From an uncultured Faecalicoccus sp. (lineage in GTDB: Bacteria; Bacillota_I; Bacilli_A; Erysipelotrichales; Erysipelotrichaceae), in assembly GCA_902497095.1 (NCBI GenBank), contig CABVDD010000003.1, positions 1-64,000 of the forward strand: DNA of 64,000 nucleotides, read 5' to 3'. The translations under genes were made by a program, and so were the position numbers. This document shows positions 17,960 through 27,872 of the stretch, piece after piece. Position 1 is the first letter of the stretch, and each line of letters starts with the position of its first letter. A model generated the notes under the pieces. That model was not told the origin of the DNA, did no database searches, and saw only the letters and a program-made list of their open reading frames with translations.

Positions 17960-18841
17960 TTAATCCAGTGGTTTTTGATAAAAACGTCCATAGAAATTAG
18001 CTGTGTGATATGTATTTATAATAACTTTTGGATCTGTTTGACGAACATTATAAATGACATCTTGTACTTCATAAGAACTGACGACTGCTTTACACACATA
18101 AATCTTACTGTGTGAATATCCGCCATAACCTTCAAATATACTCATTCCATGATGACATGTTGACATAAAAGTTTCTATGATCGATTCCGGATCTTTTGTG
18201 ATGATCTCCAAAGTAATCTGTTTATAGCGCTGATATAAGCTGGAAATTGCCTTTGTGGATAAAAATTGGAAAACAATGGAGTATCCTGCATAGACCCATC
18301 CAAAAATATAACCGAAAATAATCAACATCATACAGTTTCCAATAAAAATATAATCCCAGATTCCCTTATGGATCTTATTGGACACATATTGTGCAATAAA
18401 GTCGGTACCTCCGGTACTTCCTCCGGCACGCAAAGCCATCGCAATGGAAAATCCCCAAAGCAAGCCTCCAAATAAGACATTCAATGTTTGATCATCAAAA
18501 AATGGATCAAACTGAAATAACTCTAAGAAAACAGAGACTAAACCAAACTGTAAACAACTTAGATAAACAAATCGTTTTGATAGTTCCTTATAACATAAAA
18601 TAGCAGCAGGTAAATTCAAAAGAATGATTCCTACAGAAACTGGAAAGTCAATCTGAAACAATCCTAAAATTCGACTGATCAAGATAGATATTCCTGTAAA
18701 ACCACCAGACAGCAAGTTACAAGGATCCATAAATACTTGCATAATGTACGATTGCATCAATGCGCTGATAACAACTAACAAAATCGAAACTATAAGATGA
18801 ACAATACGATTTTTTTCAAATTCTCTAATTTGGTGCATCAT
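17960..18841 (-). CDS. YitT family membrane protein (DUF2179 C-terminal domain)
   Basis: A 293-residue membrane protein. About five to six spans lie in residues 15-200, including the conserved YIMQVFMDPCNLLSGGFTGI and LRAGGSTGGTDFIAQY segments of the YitT family. The C-terminal soluble DUF2179 domain (about 215-290) includes HHGMSIFEGYGGYS and ends VIINTYHTANFYGRFYQKPL. The family is widespread in Firmicutes and its transport substrate is not known. AAGGGGAT precedes the ATG. A strong terminator follows, so the gene is probably transcribed alone. Confidence 0.9.
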   Translation of the reverse strand: MMHQIREFEKNRIVHLIVSILLVVISALMQSYIMQVFMDPCNLLSGGFTGISILISRILGLFQIDFPVSVGIILLNLPAAILCYKELSKRFVYLSCLQFGLVSVFLELFQFDPFFDDQTLNVLFGGLLWGFSIAMALRAGGSTGGTDFIAQYVSNKIHKGIWDYIFIGNCMMLIIFGYIFGWVYAGYSIVFQFLSTKAISSLYQRYKQITLEIITKDPESIIETFMSTCHHGMSIFEGYGGYSHSKIYVCKAVVSSYEVQDVIYNVRQTDPKVIINTYHTANFYGRFYQKPLD

Positions 18842-18944
18842 AAATTTTATCCCCTTATTAAGGTATTCTTTTTATTTATAAATTTCAATAAATTGTTTAT
18901 AAAAATATACATTAACTATAAATTTGTTTATGATTTACAAACAC

Positions 18945-19751
18945 TCATATATATTCATGAACAATTTTATCCATAATGTCTTGTTCATTTGTATAAGCCA
19001 AGACTTCTTTTGCGTTTTCTTTGGCAAGCTTTGTCCCATTTTTAACACAACAACTGTACCCAGTCACTTTAAACATGGAAACATCGTTATCGGCATCTCC
19101 TAATGAAAGACATGTATTCAAATCCCAATGTAATATCTCACTCATTTTTAAAAGTCCTGCACCTTTATGAATTCCTGCATTCATAAATTCAAGCATGCAG
19201 TCATCTGTCTGCACAATTGAAATAGAATCATTTTTTAATAATTTTGCGTGTTGGTAAACTTGAGACATGATCTGTGATCTACAATACAACATCAATTTTA
19301 AAACTCTATGATTTTTACTATATTCTATCAAATCTGTAATTTCTTCTGTTTCCTTACATTTTGTCGTATATTGAATGGAAAAAGGTGTAGAACGATTTGT
19401 ATAACGTATTTTTTCTTCCAATATCTGAAAACACACATCCCAATCTTTAAAGTGATTCATGATATTTTGAATCGCATCAAGTTTTAAAGAAGGTGCATAT
19501 TCTGTTTTTCTTGTTTTTAGATCCATCAATGCAGCACCATTCATACCAATAATAAAGCGTACATAAGGTTTTATATTCCATGTATCTAATGTTTCATATA
19601 TTGTTTGGGCCGGTCTTCCTGAAACAATACCAAAATTAATACCATGTTCAAATAGCCATTGAATAGCTTCTTGATTCTTTTTGGATACTTGTTTTTGATC
19701 ATTTAATAGCGTACCGTCCAAATCACTAACGATCCATTGAATATCTTTCAT
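18945..19751 (-). CDS. Cof-type HAD-superfamily hydrolase
   Basis: A 268-residue class IIB HAD phosphatase. Motif I is DLDGTLLND at residues 9-17, motif II is FGIVSGRPAQT near residue 41, and motif IV is CLSLGDADNDVSMF near residue 218. Members dephosphorylate sugar phosphates, FMN or PLP; the substrate cannot be told here. GGAGAAA precedes the start. It begins two bases after the HD-domain gene and looks like the last gene of pth-mfd-rqcP-nudix-HD-HAD. Confidence 0.9.
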   Translation of the reverse strand: MKDIQWIVSDLDGTLLNDQKQVSKKNQEAIQWLFEHGINFGIVSGRPAQTIYETLDTWNIKPYVRFIIGMNGAALMDLKTRKTEYAPSLKLDAIQNIMNHFKDWDVCFQILEEKIRYTNRSTPFSIQYTTKCKETEEITDLIEYSKNHRVLKLMLYCRSQIMSQVYQHAKLLKNDSISIVQTDDCMLEFMNAGIHKGAGLLKMSEILHWDLNTCLSLGDADNDVSMFKVTGYSCCVKNGTKLAKENAKEVLAYTNEQDIMDKIVHEYI

Positions 19752-19753
19752 GT

Positions 19754-20962
19754 CTATTTCTCCTTGGCAAAATAAATGCGCTTTTTTGTCTTATTTGGCA
19801 TTTTTAAAAGAGCTTTTACAATTTCTGAACATTTTGACAGAGGCAATAATTCTTTTTTTGAAGTTAAGATCCATATCATTTGTCCTTCTTCCTTTTCCTG
19901 ATATGGTAAATACGCCTGATATCGACTCGTCTCTTCATAAAAATAATAATGCAGATCTAGATTTCGCTGTTTGATTTTTTCTTGAATTTTTGTTTCCTGC
20001 TCAATTATTGGATCTTCAATCCAATCAAATAAATGTCGATCTAAAATACGTGATGCGAAATCACTTAAGATCTTATCTTCCGATTGTAACGCCTCCTGAA
20101 ATCCAACCATCATACGATATTCATCCAACAATATAAAATCTTCGGTGCTTAATTCATTCTGACATAAGCATTCAAAAAATGAAATGGGTCTGATTTGCGT
20201 ATGAATATTCATATATCGCTTAAAAAACATATGAATCAAAAGTTCATAACTTTTCGCATCTGGATGCAGATAAACTTGCCAATACATATGATAACGAGCC
20301 ATGATATAGTCTTCAATCGAATGTACACCGCTTTCTTTGACACAAAGTTTATCTTCACAAACACGCAATGTTCTCAATACTCTTTCTAAATCAAAAGTTC
20401 CATAGCTGGTACCTGTTTCATACGCATCTCGCAACAAAAAATCCATGCGATCGGCATCTAATTGACTGGATATAATTTGTGTCAGTAACAAGCGTGGATG
20501 TGTATGCGCTATAATTGAAGCTACTTTTTCAGGCAAATCTTTTTTAGCTTTAAAAAGAGCTTGATAAATTTCAGTCTGCGGATCCAACAACAATCTCTGT
20601 GTCATGATTTCATGAGAAATATGCGTGATTGATTCAAAAAAATGGGAAAAAGGACCATGGCCTAAATCGTGTAATAAAGCCGCACACATCACTTGTATTT
20701 TTTCATCTTCATCAAGCGCTTCATTTAAGCTTTTTACTTCATAAATCATACGTCTTGCGATCTCATAAACTCCTAAACTATGAGAAAAACGAGAATGTTC
20801 TGCCGTATGATACACTTGAAAATCTCCACCTAATTGATGAATTCTATGAAGACGTTGAAATTCTCTAGCGTTAATACAATCCCAAATCACTTGATCTTCT
20901 ACATGAATATATCCATGAATAGGATCTCTTAATACTTTTATTTCGTTTGTTTTTGTATACAT
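19754..20962 (-). CDS. HD domain phosphohydrolase (YwfO/dGTPase-like)
   Basis: A 402-residue HD-superfamily protein. The HD metal-binding residues are seen in RLHRIHQLGG, HSRFSHSLGVYEIAR and ALLHDLGHGPFSHFFE (about residues 38-110), followed by the DADRMDFLLRDAYETG motif. This is the layout of YwfO/SAMHD1-like dNTP triphosphohydrolases. The ATG at 20962 is chosen over the one at 20968 because AGAGG is seven bases from the former and only one from the latter. The start lies inside the 3' end of the NUDIX gene, suggesting coupling. Confidence 0.88.
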   Translation of the reverse strand: MYTKTNEIKVLRDPIHGYIHVEDQVIWDCINAREFQRLHRIHQLGGDFQVYHTAEHSRFSHSLGVYEIARRMIYEVKSLNEALDEDEKIQVMCAALLHDLGHGPFSHFFESITHISHEIMTQRLLLDPQTEIYQALFKAKKDLPEKVASIIAHTHPRLLLTQIISSQLDADRMDFLLRDAYETGTSYGTFDLERVLRTLRVCEDKLCVKESGVHSIEDYIMARYHMYWQVYLHPDAKSYELLIHMFFKRYMNIHTQIRPISFFECLCQNELSTEDFILLDEYRMMVGFQEALQSEDKILSDFASRILDRHLFDWIEDPIIEQETKIQEKIKQRNLDLHYYFYEETSRYQAYLPYQEKEEGQMIWILTSKKELLPLSKCSEIVKALLKMPNKTKKRIYFAKEK

Positions 20963-21348
20963 GGCCATACCTCTATGAGTTTTTGCACAAGATTTCTATC
21001 CGATTCAAAAAAGTCATAATCATATATATGCTCTGGTGTTGTCCAAACAAATTTAGAATGTACGATACATTTTTCAGGTTTTTGATTGGAAAAACAAATA
21101 AAACAATATAGTTCAATTTCTTTATTTTCTTGATGATCCATACTTTTCTCCAAAAAAGAAACAGATGCCAAATCTATATCAAGTTCTTCCTTAAATTCTC
21201 GAATCAATGCTTCTTCATACGTTTCATTTAATTCTACTTTTCCACCTGGAAATTCAAATTTTCCAATAGAATCTCCTGTAGCTCTTTGAGCTATTAAAAC
21301 TTTGCCATCTTGTACAAGAGCACCACAAACAACTTTAATTTTCTTCAT
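20938..21348 (-). CDS. NUDIX (MutT-like) pyrophosphohydrolase
   Basis: A 136-residue MutT-type NUDIX hydrolase, probably (8-oxo)-dGTP diphosphatase or a related nucleotide cleaner. The NUDIX box reads GGKVELNETYEEALIREF then KEELDI, at about residues 38-61, with the catalytic Glu residues in place. The start at MKKIKVVCG follows AAGGAAG. A longer reading adds 14 residues copied from the overlapping rqcP end and is unlikely. The gene overlaps both neighbours. Confidence 0.88.
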   Translation of the reverse strand: MKKIKVVCGALVQDGKVLIAQRATGDSIGKFEFPGGKVELNETYEEALIREFKEELDIDLASVSFLEKSMDHQENKEIELYCFICFSNQKPEKCIVHSKFVWTTPEHIYDYDFFESDRNLVQKLIEVWPCIQKQTK

Positions 21349-21601
21349 CGATTTTTTCTTCCTTAATAACCTCAAATAAAGTTTGAGCATTTTGTTTTGA
21401 AACTTGTTTTTGAATATCTAATACTCGAATTTCTAAAATTCGATATCCAAATCGAATACGAATCGCATCCCCAATATGTACTTCTGAAGAAGGTTTTGCG
21501 ATCCGATCATTGATCCAGATTCTCGATTGAAGAGCCAATTCTTTGGCCGCTTCTCTTCTTTTTAAAATACGAGCTGTTTTCAAATATTTATCCAGTCTCA
21601 T
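21335..21601 (-). CDS. rqcP: S4-domain RNA-binding protein RqcP (YabO/Hsp15 type)
   Basis: An 88-residue protein, nearly all S4 fold: [22 protein letters not shown] followed by INDRIAKPSSEVHIGDAIRI. In Bacillus RqcP works with RqcH in ribosome quality control, promoting alanine tailing on stalled 50S particles. The start overlaps the mfd stop (ATGA arrangement), the same mfd-yabO adjacency found in other Firmicutes. The tail is acidic. The exact paralogue name is inferred from size, motif and neighbourhood. Confidence 0.85.
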   Translation of the reverse strand: MRLDKYLKTARILKRREAAKELALQSRIWINDRIAKPSSEVHIGDAIRIRFGYRILEIRVLDIQKQVSKQNAQTLFEVIKEEKIDEEN

Positions 21602-24600
21602 ATAAATTTCTCCTCAATATTTTTCAATGTTTCCATTAAAAGATCCTTATTCTTTTTCTTTGGAATCGTAATCATAATTTTTTGTTTTTTTAGTGTTAAT
21701 GAAATGGCTCTATTGATGTCATTCATTGTTTCAAATAATTTAATGCCATCACAATGTGCCGAGAAATCTTCATCAAATGTTAAGACATATTGTTTATCTT
21801 CTTCTTTTAAACTTTCAATTCCTTTTTGATTTACAAAAAGATCAAACCATCTTTGTTCAAAAATTTGATGCACTTCTTTTGGAATTTTTCCAAACAAGTC
21901 TTGTATCCTTTGTTGATATAAGTTCAAATCTTTAAACGTATTGATTTTACGCACCTGTTGGTAAATTGATAGTTTATCTCCATCATTTTCTGTAAACTGT
22001 TTAGGAATATGCCCTTTAAAATCAAGCATTGCTCTTTTTTCTTCTTTTGGCTTCGAAATTGTTTCTCCTTTATGACGAGAAATCGCATTTCCTAATAATT
22101 CCAGATACATATCCAAACCAACTTGATCAATAAAACCAGCTTGTTGAGGCCCTAAAAGATCACCAGCTCCACGGATCGTCAAATCACGCATTGCGATTTT
22201 GTATCCACTGCCCAATCGAGTAAATTCTTTAATAGATTTTAAACGTTTTTGTGCAGTTTCCGTAAGTTCTTTATTTGGTTGTATCATCAAATAACAATAA
22301 GCAATCTTATCTCTTCGTCCAACACGTCCGCGAATCTGATATAACTGAGATAAGCCAAATTTATCCGCATTTTCGATAATGATCGTATTCGCATTGGCAA
22401 TATCCAGCCCGGTTTCAATAATTGTTGTACAAACCAAAATTTGATATTTTCCCTGTGCAAAATCCATCATGGTTTCTTCTATTGTTTCTTTGGACATCTT
22501 TCCATGAGCAACGGCAACATTCGCATCTGGAAATAAGTTGGATAAATGATTTGCTGTCGTATGGATTTGATCTACACGATTATACAAATAAAAGACTTGT
22601 CCACCTCGTGCTAATTCTCGTGAAATAATTTCCTGAATAACACTGCCTCTTTTTTCCATGATATAAGTTTGAACTGGGTGTCTTTTAGCCGGCGGTGTAT
22701 TTAATTGAGAAATAGTTCGAACACCGATCAAAGACATTTGTAAAGTACGTGGAATCGGTGTAGCACTTAACGAAAGTACATCGATAGAGTTTTTTAACTC
22801 TTTGATTTTTTCTTTATGTTCTACCCCAAATCGCTGCTCTTCATCAATAATAAGCAATCCTAAATCTTTATATTGAAAACTCTTATTTAATAATTTATGC
22901 GTTCCAATAATAATATCAATACGACCTGCTTTTAGATCTTTTATGATTTGTGTCACTTCTTTTTGCGATACAAAACGATTCACTAATGCAATATTAGCCC
23001 CTGTTGATTCAAAACGATGCATGATTGTTTGATAATGCTGCATAGAAAGAATTGTTGTCGGGCATAAAAAGGCAACTTGTTTACCACTGGCAATTGCTTT
23101 AAAAGCACAACACATGGCAACTTCTGTCTTTCCAAAACCAACATCACCGCAAAGCAGATGATCCATTGGTTTTGGTTTTTCCATTTCTGCTTTAATATCA
23201 TGGATGGCTTTGATCTGATCTGGTGTTGGTTCATACTCAAAAGCTTCTTCAAATTCTCTTTGTAGCGCATCATCTTTAGGAAAAGCATATCCAATGTTTT
23301 CATTTCGAAGTGCATAAAGTTCTACTAAACGGGCTGCGATTTCTTCAACGCGCTGATTGACTTTTTCCTTTGTCTTTTGCCAGGCATTGCTGCCAAGCTG
23401 AGATAATTTAACACCAGCACCTTCTTTTGAAATATACTTTCGAACTAATTGAAACTGCGATAAAGGAACATATAATTCATCTCCACCTTTATATACAACA
23501 TGAAGATAATCCAATTTTTTTCCTTTATTTTCTCTTGTGACAATTCCTAAATATTGTCCGATACCATATTGTTCATGAACCACATAATCATTTTTTTCTA
23601 ATTCCATTACGTTTTCTAGAATTCTACCTTCTTTAAAAGTTTTCTGATAACGTTTTGGATGATGTGCATCAACAAATAATTCTCTGGCGCTTATTACTAG
23701 AATATCTTGATAGCTAAAACCTTCATAAAAACATGGTTCGATAAACTCATATTGTAGATTGATTTGATTATCCATCATGCAAGCTTCTACTTGTTTAGCT
23801 TGTTTTGTTTCTAATGAAAAATATATCTTTTTTTGTCTGCCAATGGCATCCAACTGATTAATAAGAGGTAAAGTTGCTTTTTCTAAAGGATAAATACCAG
23901 AAACTACAAAATCTTCACTTAAAAATTCATGAAATTCTAAAATATCATTTTTCTGCATAATCATATGAATATCCTGAAAAAGCATATATTTGGATAAAGA
24001 AATATGATCCTGCACTCTTTCTTGCATATAAGAAATCGTTTCTTCATTTAATTTTTTAAAAGACTGTTGTACTTCCTCTGTAGAACTAAAAATGATAGTT
24101 CCCTGTAAATAATCCAAAAGATGATATCCTTTTGTATAAGCAAAATAAATATATAAAATATTTTCTGGTTCATAACTTTCAAGTGAACGCATATCTGCTT
24201 CAATATGATCTTGAAGCATTTCTTTATCTTCTTCTAAAGATAGCTGTTGTAATTCTTTTTCTAATTTCTTTTGTACTTCTTGTTGAATTTCTACTATTTG
24301 TTCATCAGTGAATAGTAAATCGGTAGCTGGACCAAAATCAATTGTATCAATTCTTTCAATCGTTCTTTGTGTTTCTTCATCAAAGAAACGTATAGATTCT
24401 ATTTCTGTATCAAAAAATTCAATACGTATCGGATGATCGTATTCTAAACTAAAAATATCTATAATTCCCCCACGTGCGGCAAATGTACATGGTCTATCGA
24501 CATAATTTAAACGTGAATATCCCATTCTGTTTAACTGTTTTTTTAATGTATTCATATCTTGTTCTTGATTCACTTCTAAATGAATACAGTTTTCTTTAAA

Positions 24601-24981
24601 GAATGAAGGATCTGGTAAGTAGCGTGTAAAAGCAGCCACATTACATATGATAATTTTCGGTGTATCATCTTTGACCAACTGTGTTAATGAATAAATCATT
24701 TCATCTTTATCTTCTGGAGAACTGGCAATAGCTTGAACGCGCAAACTTTCTTCCATGACAAAAAGCAGCACCTCTTCCATAAGTGGGGATAATCTTTTAA
24801 AGAGCTGCTGCGCTTCATACATATTTTTTTTCACAATAATGTAGTTTTTTGGTTCTTTTTTAAAACTCGAAGCCAATAATAAAGCTTCTTCCATTAAAAA
24901 CAAGTTTCCGCAAGAGATATCAGAAGCAACGATTCCATTTACTACATCATTGTTTTGTAAAGAATTCCATATCTTTTCCAA
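21598..24981 (-). CDS. mfd: transcription-repair coupling factor
   Basis: A protein of about 1127 residues that removes RNA polymerase stalled at lesions and recruits UvrA. A UvrB-like N-terminal module ([26 protein letters not shown]) is followed by the RNAP-interacting domain ([16 protein letters not shown]). The RecG-like translocase has Walker [12 protein letters not shown], Walker [11 protein letters not shown] and the [12 protein letters not shown] motif. The C-terminal TRCF domain ends the protein. No ATG is near the start. TTG codons at 24987 and 24981 both fit; GAGG is two bases from the first and eight from the second, so 24981 is preferred. It starts 15 bases after pth. Confidence 0.96.
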   Translation of the reverse strand: MEKIWNSLQNNDVVNGIVASDISCGNLFLMEEALLLASSFKKEPKNYIIVKKNMYEAQQLFKRLSPLMEEVLLFVMEESLRVQAIASSPEDKDEMIYSLTQLVKDDTPKIIICNVAAFTRYLPDPSFFKENCIHLEVNQEQDMNTLKKQLNRMGYSRLNYVDRPCTFAARGGIIDIFSLEYDHPIRIEFFDTEIESIRFFDEETQRTIERIDTIDFGPATDLLFTDEQIVEIQQEVQKKLEKELQQLSLEEDKEMLQDHIEADMRSLESYEPENILYIYFAYTKGYHLLDYLQGTIIFSSTEEVQQSFKKLNEETISYMQERVQDHISLSKYMLFQDIHMIMQKNDILEFHEFLSEDFVVSGIYPLEKATLPLINQLDAIGRQKKIYFSLETKQAKQVEACMMDNQINLQYEFIEPCFYEGFSYQDILVISARELFVDAHHPKRYQKTFKEGRILENVMELEKNDYVVHEQYGIGQYLGIVTRENKGKKLDYLHVVYKGGDELYVPLSQFQLVRKYISKEGAGVKLSQLGSNAWQKTKEKVNQRVEEIAARLVELYALRNENIGYAFPKDDALQREFEEAFEYEPTPDQIKAIHDIKAEMEKPKPMDHLLCGDVGFGKTEVAMCCAFKAIASGKQVAFLCPTTILSMQHYQTIMHRFESTGANIALVNRFVSQKEVTQIIKDLKAGRIDIIIGTHKLLNKSFQYKDLGLLIIDEEQRFGVEHKEKIKELKNSIDVLSLSATPIPRTLQMSLIGVRTISQLNTPPAKRHPVQTYIMEKRGSVIQEIISRELARGGQVFYLYNRVDQIHTTANHLSNLFPDANVAVAHGKMSKETIEETMMDFAQGKYQILVCTTIIETGLDIANANTIIIENADKFGLSQLYQIRGRVGRRDKIAYCYLMIQPNKELTETAQKRLKSIKEFTRLGSGYKIAMRDLTIRGAGDLLGPQQAGFIDQVGLDMYLELLGNAISRHKGETISKPKEEKRAMLDFKGHIPKQFTENDGDKLSIYQQVRKINTFKDLNLYQQRIQDLFGKIPKEVHQIFEQRWFDLFVNQKGIESLKEEDKQYVLTFDEDFSAHCDGIKLFETMNDINRAISLTLKKQKIMITIPKKKNKDLLMETLKNIEEKFI

Positions 24982-24996
24982 AAACAATTCCTCTTT

Positions 24997-25557
24997 CTAT
25001 TTTTTATTATACTGATTCATCGTATCCATAAAAGAATGATCAATAGAATAATACGCGGCTTTAGCGCTATTTTCTATAGCAATTTTTAAATTTTCTTGTT
25101 CATCGGTTCTAAATTTTCCTAACACCCAGTTTATCATATCAATTTGAGGATCTTTACCTACTCCTACACGAATTCTATCAAATTCATTCGTAAAAATACA
25201 TTGAATGATACTTTTAATTCCATTATGTCCCCCGGCACTTCCTTTTTGACGCAATCGTATTTTTCCTACCGGTAAATCAACATCATCATAAATCACAGTC
25301 ACATCTTCTGGTGATGCTTTATAAAAATCCATACATTGACGAAGCGCAAAACCACTATTATTCATAAATGTTGTCGGCTTTAATAAAATAACATCTTGAT
25401 CTTTTATCTTTTTCTTTGCGAAATAAGCAGAAAACTTTTCTTGATCAAAAGATACTTCACACAGTTTGGCCAATTCATCCATGACCATAAAGCCAGCATT
25501 ATGTCGTGTATTTTCATATTTTTTTCCCGGATTACCTAATCCTACAAATATTTTCAT
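24997..25557 (-). CDS. pth: peptidyl-tRNA hydrolase
   Basis: A 186-residue Pth recycling peptidyl-tRNA dropped by ribosomes. Signatures are FVGLGNPGKKYENTRHNAGF (catalytic His in TRHNAG, near residue 20) and the DDVDLPVGKIRLRQKGSAGGHNGIKS block near residue 93. The start at MKIFVGLG follows GGAAGGAG. An upstream in-frame ATG lies inside that ribosome binding site. It begins right after the jag terminator and is followed by mfd, the common pth-mfd pairing. Confidence 0.96.
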   Translation of the reverse strand: MKIFVGLGNPGKKYENTRHNAGFMVMDELAKLCEVSFDQEKFSAYFAKKKIKDQDVILLKPTTFMNNSGFALRQCMDFYKASPEDVTVIYDDVDLPVGKIRLRQKGSAGGHNGIKSIIQCIFTNEFDRIRVGVGKDPQIDMINWVLGKFRTDEQENLKIAIENSAKAAYYSIDHSFMDTMNQYNKK

Positions 25558-25570
25558 GTGCTCTCCTTCC

Positions 25571-25595
25571 AAAAAAAACGGGAATAATTCCCGTT
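25571..25595 (-). terminator. terminator between jag and pth
   Basis: AACGGGAA, loop TTA, TTCCCGTT, then a run of T on the minus strand. The pth ribosome binding site follows immediately, so readthrough here would control pth-mfd from the rpmH promoter. Confidence 0.85.
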
Positions 25596-26221
25596 TATTC
25601 TACTTCTTTTCCTGGTGAATATAAAATCTGTAGGCGACGTGATGTACCTTCACCCGTTGATTGTGTAGTAATATCTTCCATATCCGCCAAAGCATTATGT
25701 ATTGCTTTTCTTTCATCAGCCGGCATAGGATCTAATGTCGCATCAATTTTTGTTCGACGCACATCTTTGGCAACACGAATTGCCATTTTTGTGATTTTTT
25801 CATAACGATCTTCTTTATAACCGTTAACATCAATTAAAAGACCGACTCTTTTTTTAAATTCTGCACTGGCTGCTGCCTTGACCAAACGATTAAATGCTTG
25901 TAAAGTTTTTCCAGCTTTCCCAATCAATATCGCATTATTTGAAGTATTTACTGTAACGCGATAGAAACCATTGTCATTCTCAATTTCAACCTGACCATCC
26001 AATTGTGCATTGTTAAAATATTGTTGAATATAAGACACGATAAAGTTTTCTACATCTTTTTCACAATAAGCTTCAATTTCAACAGATTTTCCAACACCTA
26101 AAAAACCGCTTTTTTCTTCTAATATCGTATAATGAAGTTCTTCGACAGAAACACCTTTATCTTTGGCAGCTGATTTTAAAGCTTCCTCCAAAGTTTTTTC
26201 TGTGTATCTTTTAAATTCCAT
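25595..26221 (-). CDS. jag: RNA-binding protein Jag/KhpB (EloR)
   Basis: A 208-residue Jag protein: Jag_N domain (EEALKSAAKDKGVSVEELHYTILEEKSGFLG) at residues 10-50, a KH domain near residues 75-145 (GKAGKTLQAFNRLVKAA), and an R3H domain near residues 150-205 (PADERKAIHNALADM). It binds RNA and, in streptococci, controls cell elongation with KhpA. AGGAGG precedes the ATG. The rpmH-rnpA-yidC-jag order is the classic origin-flanking arrangement; the usual next gene mnmE is absent. Confidence 0.95.
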   Translation of the reverse strand: MEFKRYTEKTLEEALKSAAKDKGVSVEELHYTILEEKSGFLGVGKSVEIEAYCEKDVENFIVSYIQQYFNNAQLDGQVEIENDNGFYRVTVNTSNNAILIGKAGKTLQAFNRLVKAAASAEFKKRVGLLIDVNGYKEDRYEKITKMAIRVAKDVRRTKIDATLDPMPADERKAIHNALADMEDITTQSTGEGTSRRLQILYSPGKEVE

Positions 26222-26233
26222 GAACCTGGCCTC

Positions 26234-27259
26234 CTACTTGATGATATCTTTTTTCGATTTTTTCTCTTTGGCTTCTTTTACGATCATTGCATGCATAAAG
26301 AAATTAAAACATACACGCGTTAAAGAAGAGACTAACCAGTAAAAAGACATGGCAATCGGCCAAGAAATATACAATAAGGCAACAAATCCAGTTGAGAAAT
26401 ACATTGTCATATTCATACTGCTCATTGGATCTTTACCATTTTTCAAATAATCTTTAGTCTTAACATGATCCAGTTTATCCTGACGTTTTTTCAACCATTG
26501 TGGCATCTTCATAGAAGCAATAGAAGAAATAACCATCAAAATATAAATAATAATGTAAGCCCATTGCAGATGTTGGAAACCAAATAATGGAGTTTGCGTT
26601 AAATCAATACCCATAAAAGTTCCATATACTACACTAGAAGCGCGCACCATAGCATAATAAACACCCATCATGATAGGCAGCTGAATAAATGTAACAAGAA
26701 TAGATCCAAACGGATGAATATCGTATTTTTGATACAATCTCTGTGTTTCCTGTGCCAACATCATACGAGAACGATCATCTGTTTTTCCTTTATATTTATC
26801 TTGAATACGCTGCATTTCTGGTTGGATTTCCTGCATACGCTGTGCTGACATCTGTGATTTACGTGTAAGCAAGAAAACAGCTCCCTGAATGATAACTGTT
26901 GTCAAGATAATACCCCATCCAGCATCTGTAAAAGCTGCGATATGGTTTATGATCTGTGCTAAAGGCCATACGATAAGACCACTAAACCAACCTTCATTGA
27001 AAGCTTCTCCAAAAGTCATCGGTTTAATTGTGATCTCTTCATCATCTTTATAGTCTTTATATTCTTTTTTCAGCTCTTTATCTTCAATTTCTGAAATATT
27101 GACTTGATCTTTACGAACCGTAACTTCTTCCGATGCGATAATCATATCCAATTTTGTTTTTCCATCTGTTGCACGCGGACTGGAACAAGCCGTACACGTT
27201 AACAGGATAAACAAGCAAAGAAACAGGATCTTTGACTTCCCTTTTAATAAATTTGCCAT
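26234..27259 (-). CDS. yidC: membrane protein insertase YidC/SpoIIIJ/Oxa1
   Basis: A 341-residue insertase. The N-terminus (residues 1-25) is a signal peptide that ends CTAC-SS, consistent with a lipoprotein cleaved before the Cys, although the lipobox is atypical. A charged extracellular stretch (45-80) precedes five membrane spans. The conserved ALFLLTRKSQMSAQRMQ-type cytoplasmic loop appears as VFLLTRKSQMSAQRMQEI near residue 130. It inserts membrane proteins with or without SecYEG. It is encoded three bases after rnpA, preceded by AGAGGT. Confidence 0.95.
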   Translation of the reverse strand: MANLLKGKSKILFLCLFILLTCTACSSPRATDGKTKLDMIIASEEVTVRKDQVNISEIEDKELKKEYKDYKDDEEITIKPMTFGEAFNEGWFSGLIVWPLAQIINHIAAFTDAGWGIILTTVIIQGAVFLLTRKSQMSAQRMQEIQPEMQRIQDKYKGKTDDRSRMMLAQETQRLYQKYDIHPFGSILVTFIQLPIMMGVYYAMVRASSVVYGTFMGIDLTQTPLFGFQHLQWAYIIIYILMVISSIASMKMPQWLKKRQDKLDHVKTKDYLKNGKDPMSSMNMTMYFSTGFVALLYISWPIAMSFYWLVSSLTRVCFNFFMHAMIVKEAKEKKSKKDIIK

Positions 27260-27262
27260 GTT

Positions 27263-27601
27263 TTACCTCTTCATTCTCTTCTCTATACGAGCCAAATCTT
27301 TTTCAAGTTCACATTCATTTGCCGAAAAACTTTGATCTTTATATCTAGGACGAACAATTAAAATCAAATCAAATCCACTTTGAAAATTAAAGTGATGATC
27401 TATCATAGAACGAACTTGTCGTTTTACTTTATTTCTTTGAACGGCATTTCCCAGTTTTTTACCCACGCTTATACCCACGCGAGCATGTTCACTTTTTCGT
27501 TTTTCAAAATAACAGACAAAAGAATGCGATGCCACGTATTGTTTTTGTCCAATAATAGAAGAGAATTCATAATTTTTACAGACTCTGTATTCTTTTTTCA
27601 T
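27263..27601 (-). CDS. rnpA: ribonuclease P protein component
   Basis: A 112-residue basic protein subunit of RNase P, which matures tRNA 5' ends. The signature ARVGISVGKKLGNAVQRNKVKRQVR is at about residues 41-65 and contains the RNR-like RNA-binding stretch. Family features FSSIIGQKQY and DLILIVRPRY flank it. GGGGG precedes the ATG. It follows rpmH behind a small hairpin, so it is probably expressed by partial readthrough. Confidence 0.96.
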   Translation of the reverse strand: MKKEYRVCKNYEFSSIIGQKQYVASHSFVCYFEKRKSEHARVGISVGKKLGNAVQRNKVKRQVRSMIDHHFNFQSGFDLILIVRPRYKDQSFSANECELEKDLARIEKRMKR

Positions 27602-27620
27602 GAAAACCCCCTATCAAGAC

Positions 27621-27644
27621 AAAAAAATCACCTTGGTGGTGATT
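27621..27644 (-). terminator. attenuator-like terminator between rpmH and rnpA
   Basis: AATCACC, loop ACCAA, GGTGATT, TTTTT on the minus strand, directly after the rpmH stop. The 7-bp stem may lower rnpA transcription relative to rpmH. Confidence 0.7.
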
Positions 27645-27645
27645 T

Positions 27646-27780
27646 CTATGCGGATAGTACCTTTCTTCCTTTTGCTCTTCTGCGAGCCAGTACGTTTCTA
27701 CCACCAACGGTTGCCATACGAGCACGGAAACCATGAGTTTTCTGGTGTTTTCTCTTACTTGGCTGATATGTTCTTTTCAT
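27646..27780 (-). CDS. rpmH: 50S ribosomal protein L34
   Basis: A 44-residue protein, too short for many gene finders, but unmistakable. It begins [19 protein letters not shown], has [17 protein letters not shown] in the middle and ends KVLSA. It is a structural protein of the large ribosomal subunit. A GGGGTGGG stretch precedes the ATG and a near-consensus promoter lies upstream. It heads rpmH-rnpA-yidC-jag, which points away from the origin. Confidence 0.97.
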   Translation of the reverse strand: MKRTYQPSKRKHQKTHGFRARMATVGGRNVLARRRAKGRKVLSA

Positions 27781-27839
27781 TTTTGACCCACCCCACAGTC
27801 TAATTTTCTACCATTCTTTTCAAACAAGTTTGCTTGCCA

Positions 27840-27868
27840 ATTATATCAAGACATATCCTATAAGTCAA
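27840..27868 (-). promoter_or_regulatory. strong promoter of rpmH
   Basis: TTGACT (27868-27863), 17-bp spacer, TATAAT (27845-27840) on the minus strand. The leader before rpmH is about 50 bases. Confidence 0.88.
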
Positions 27869-27872
27869 CGCA

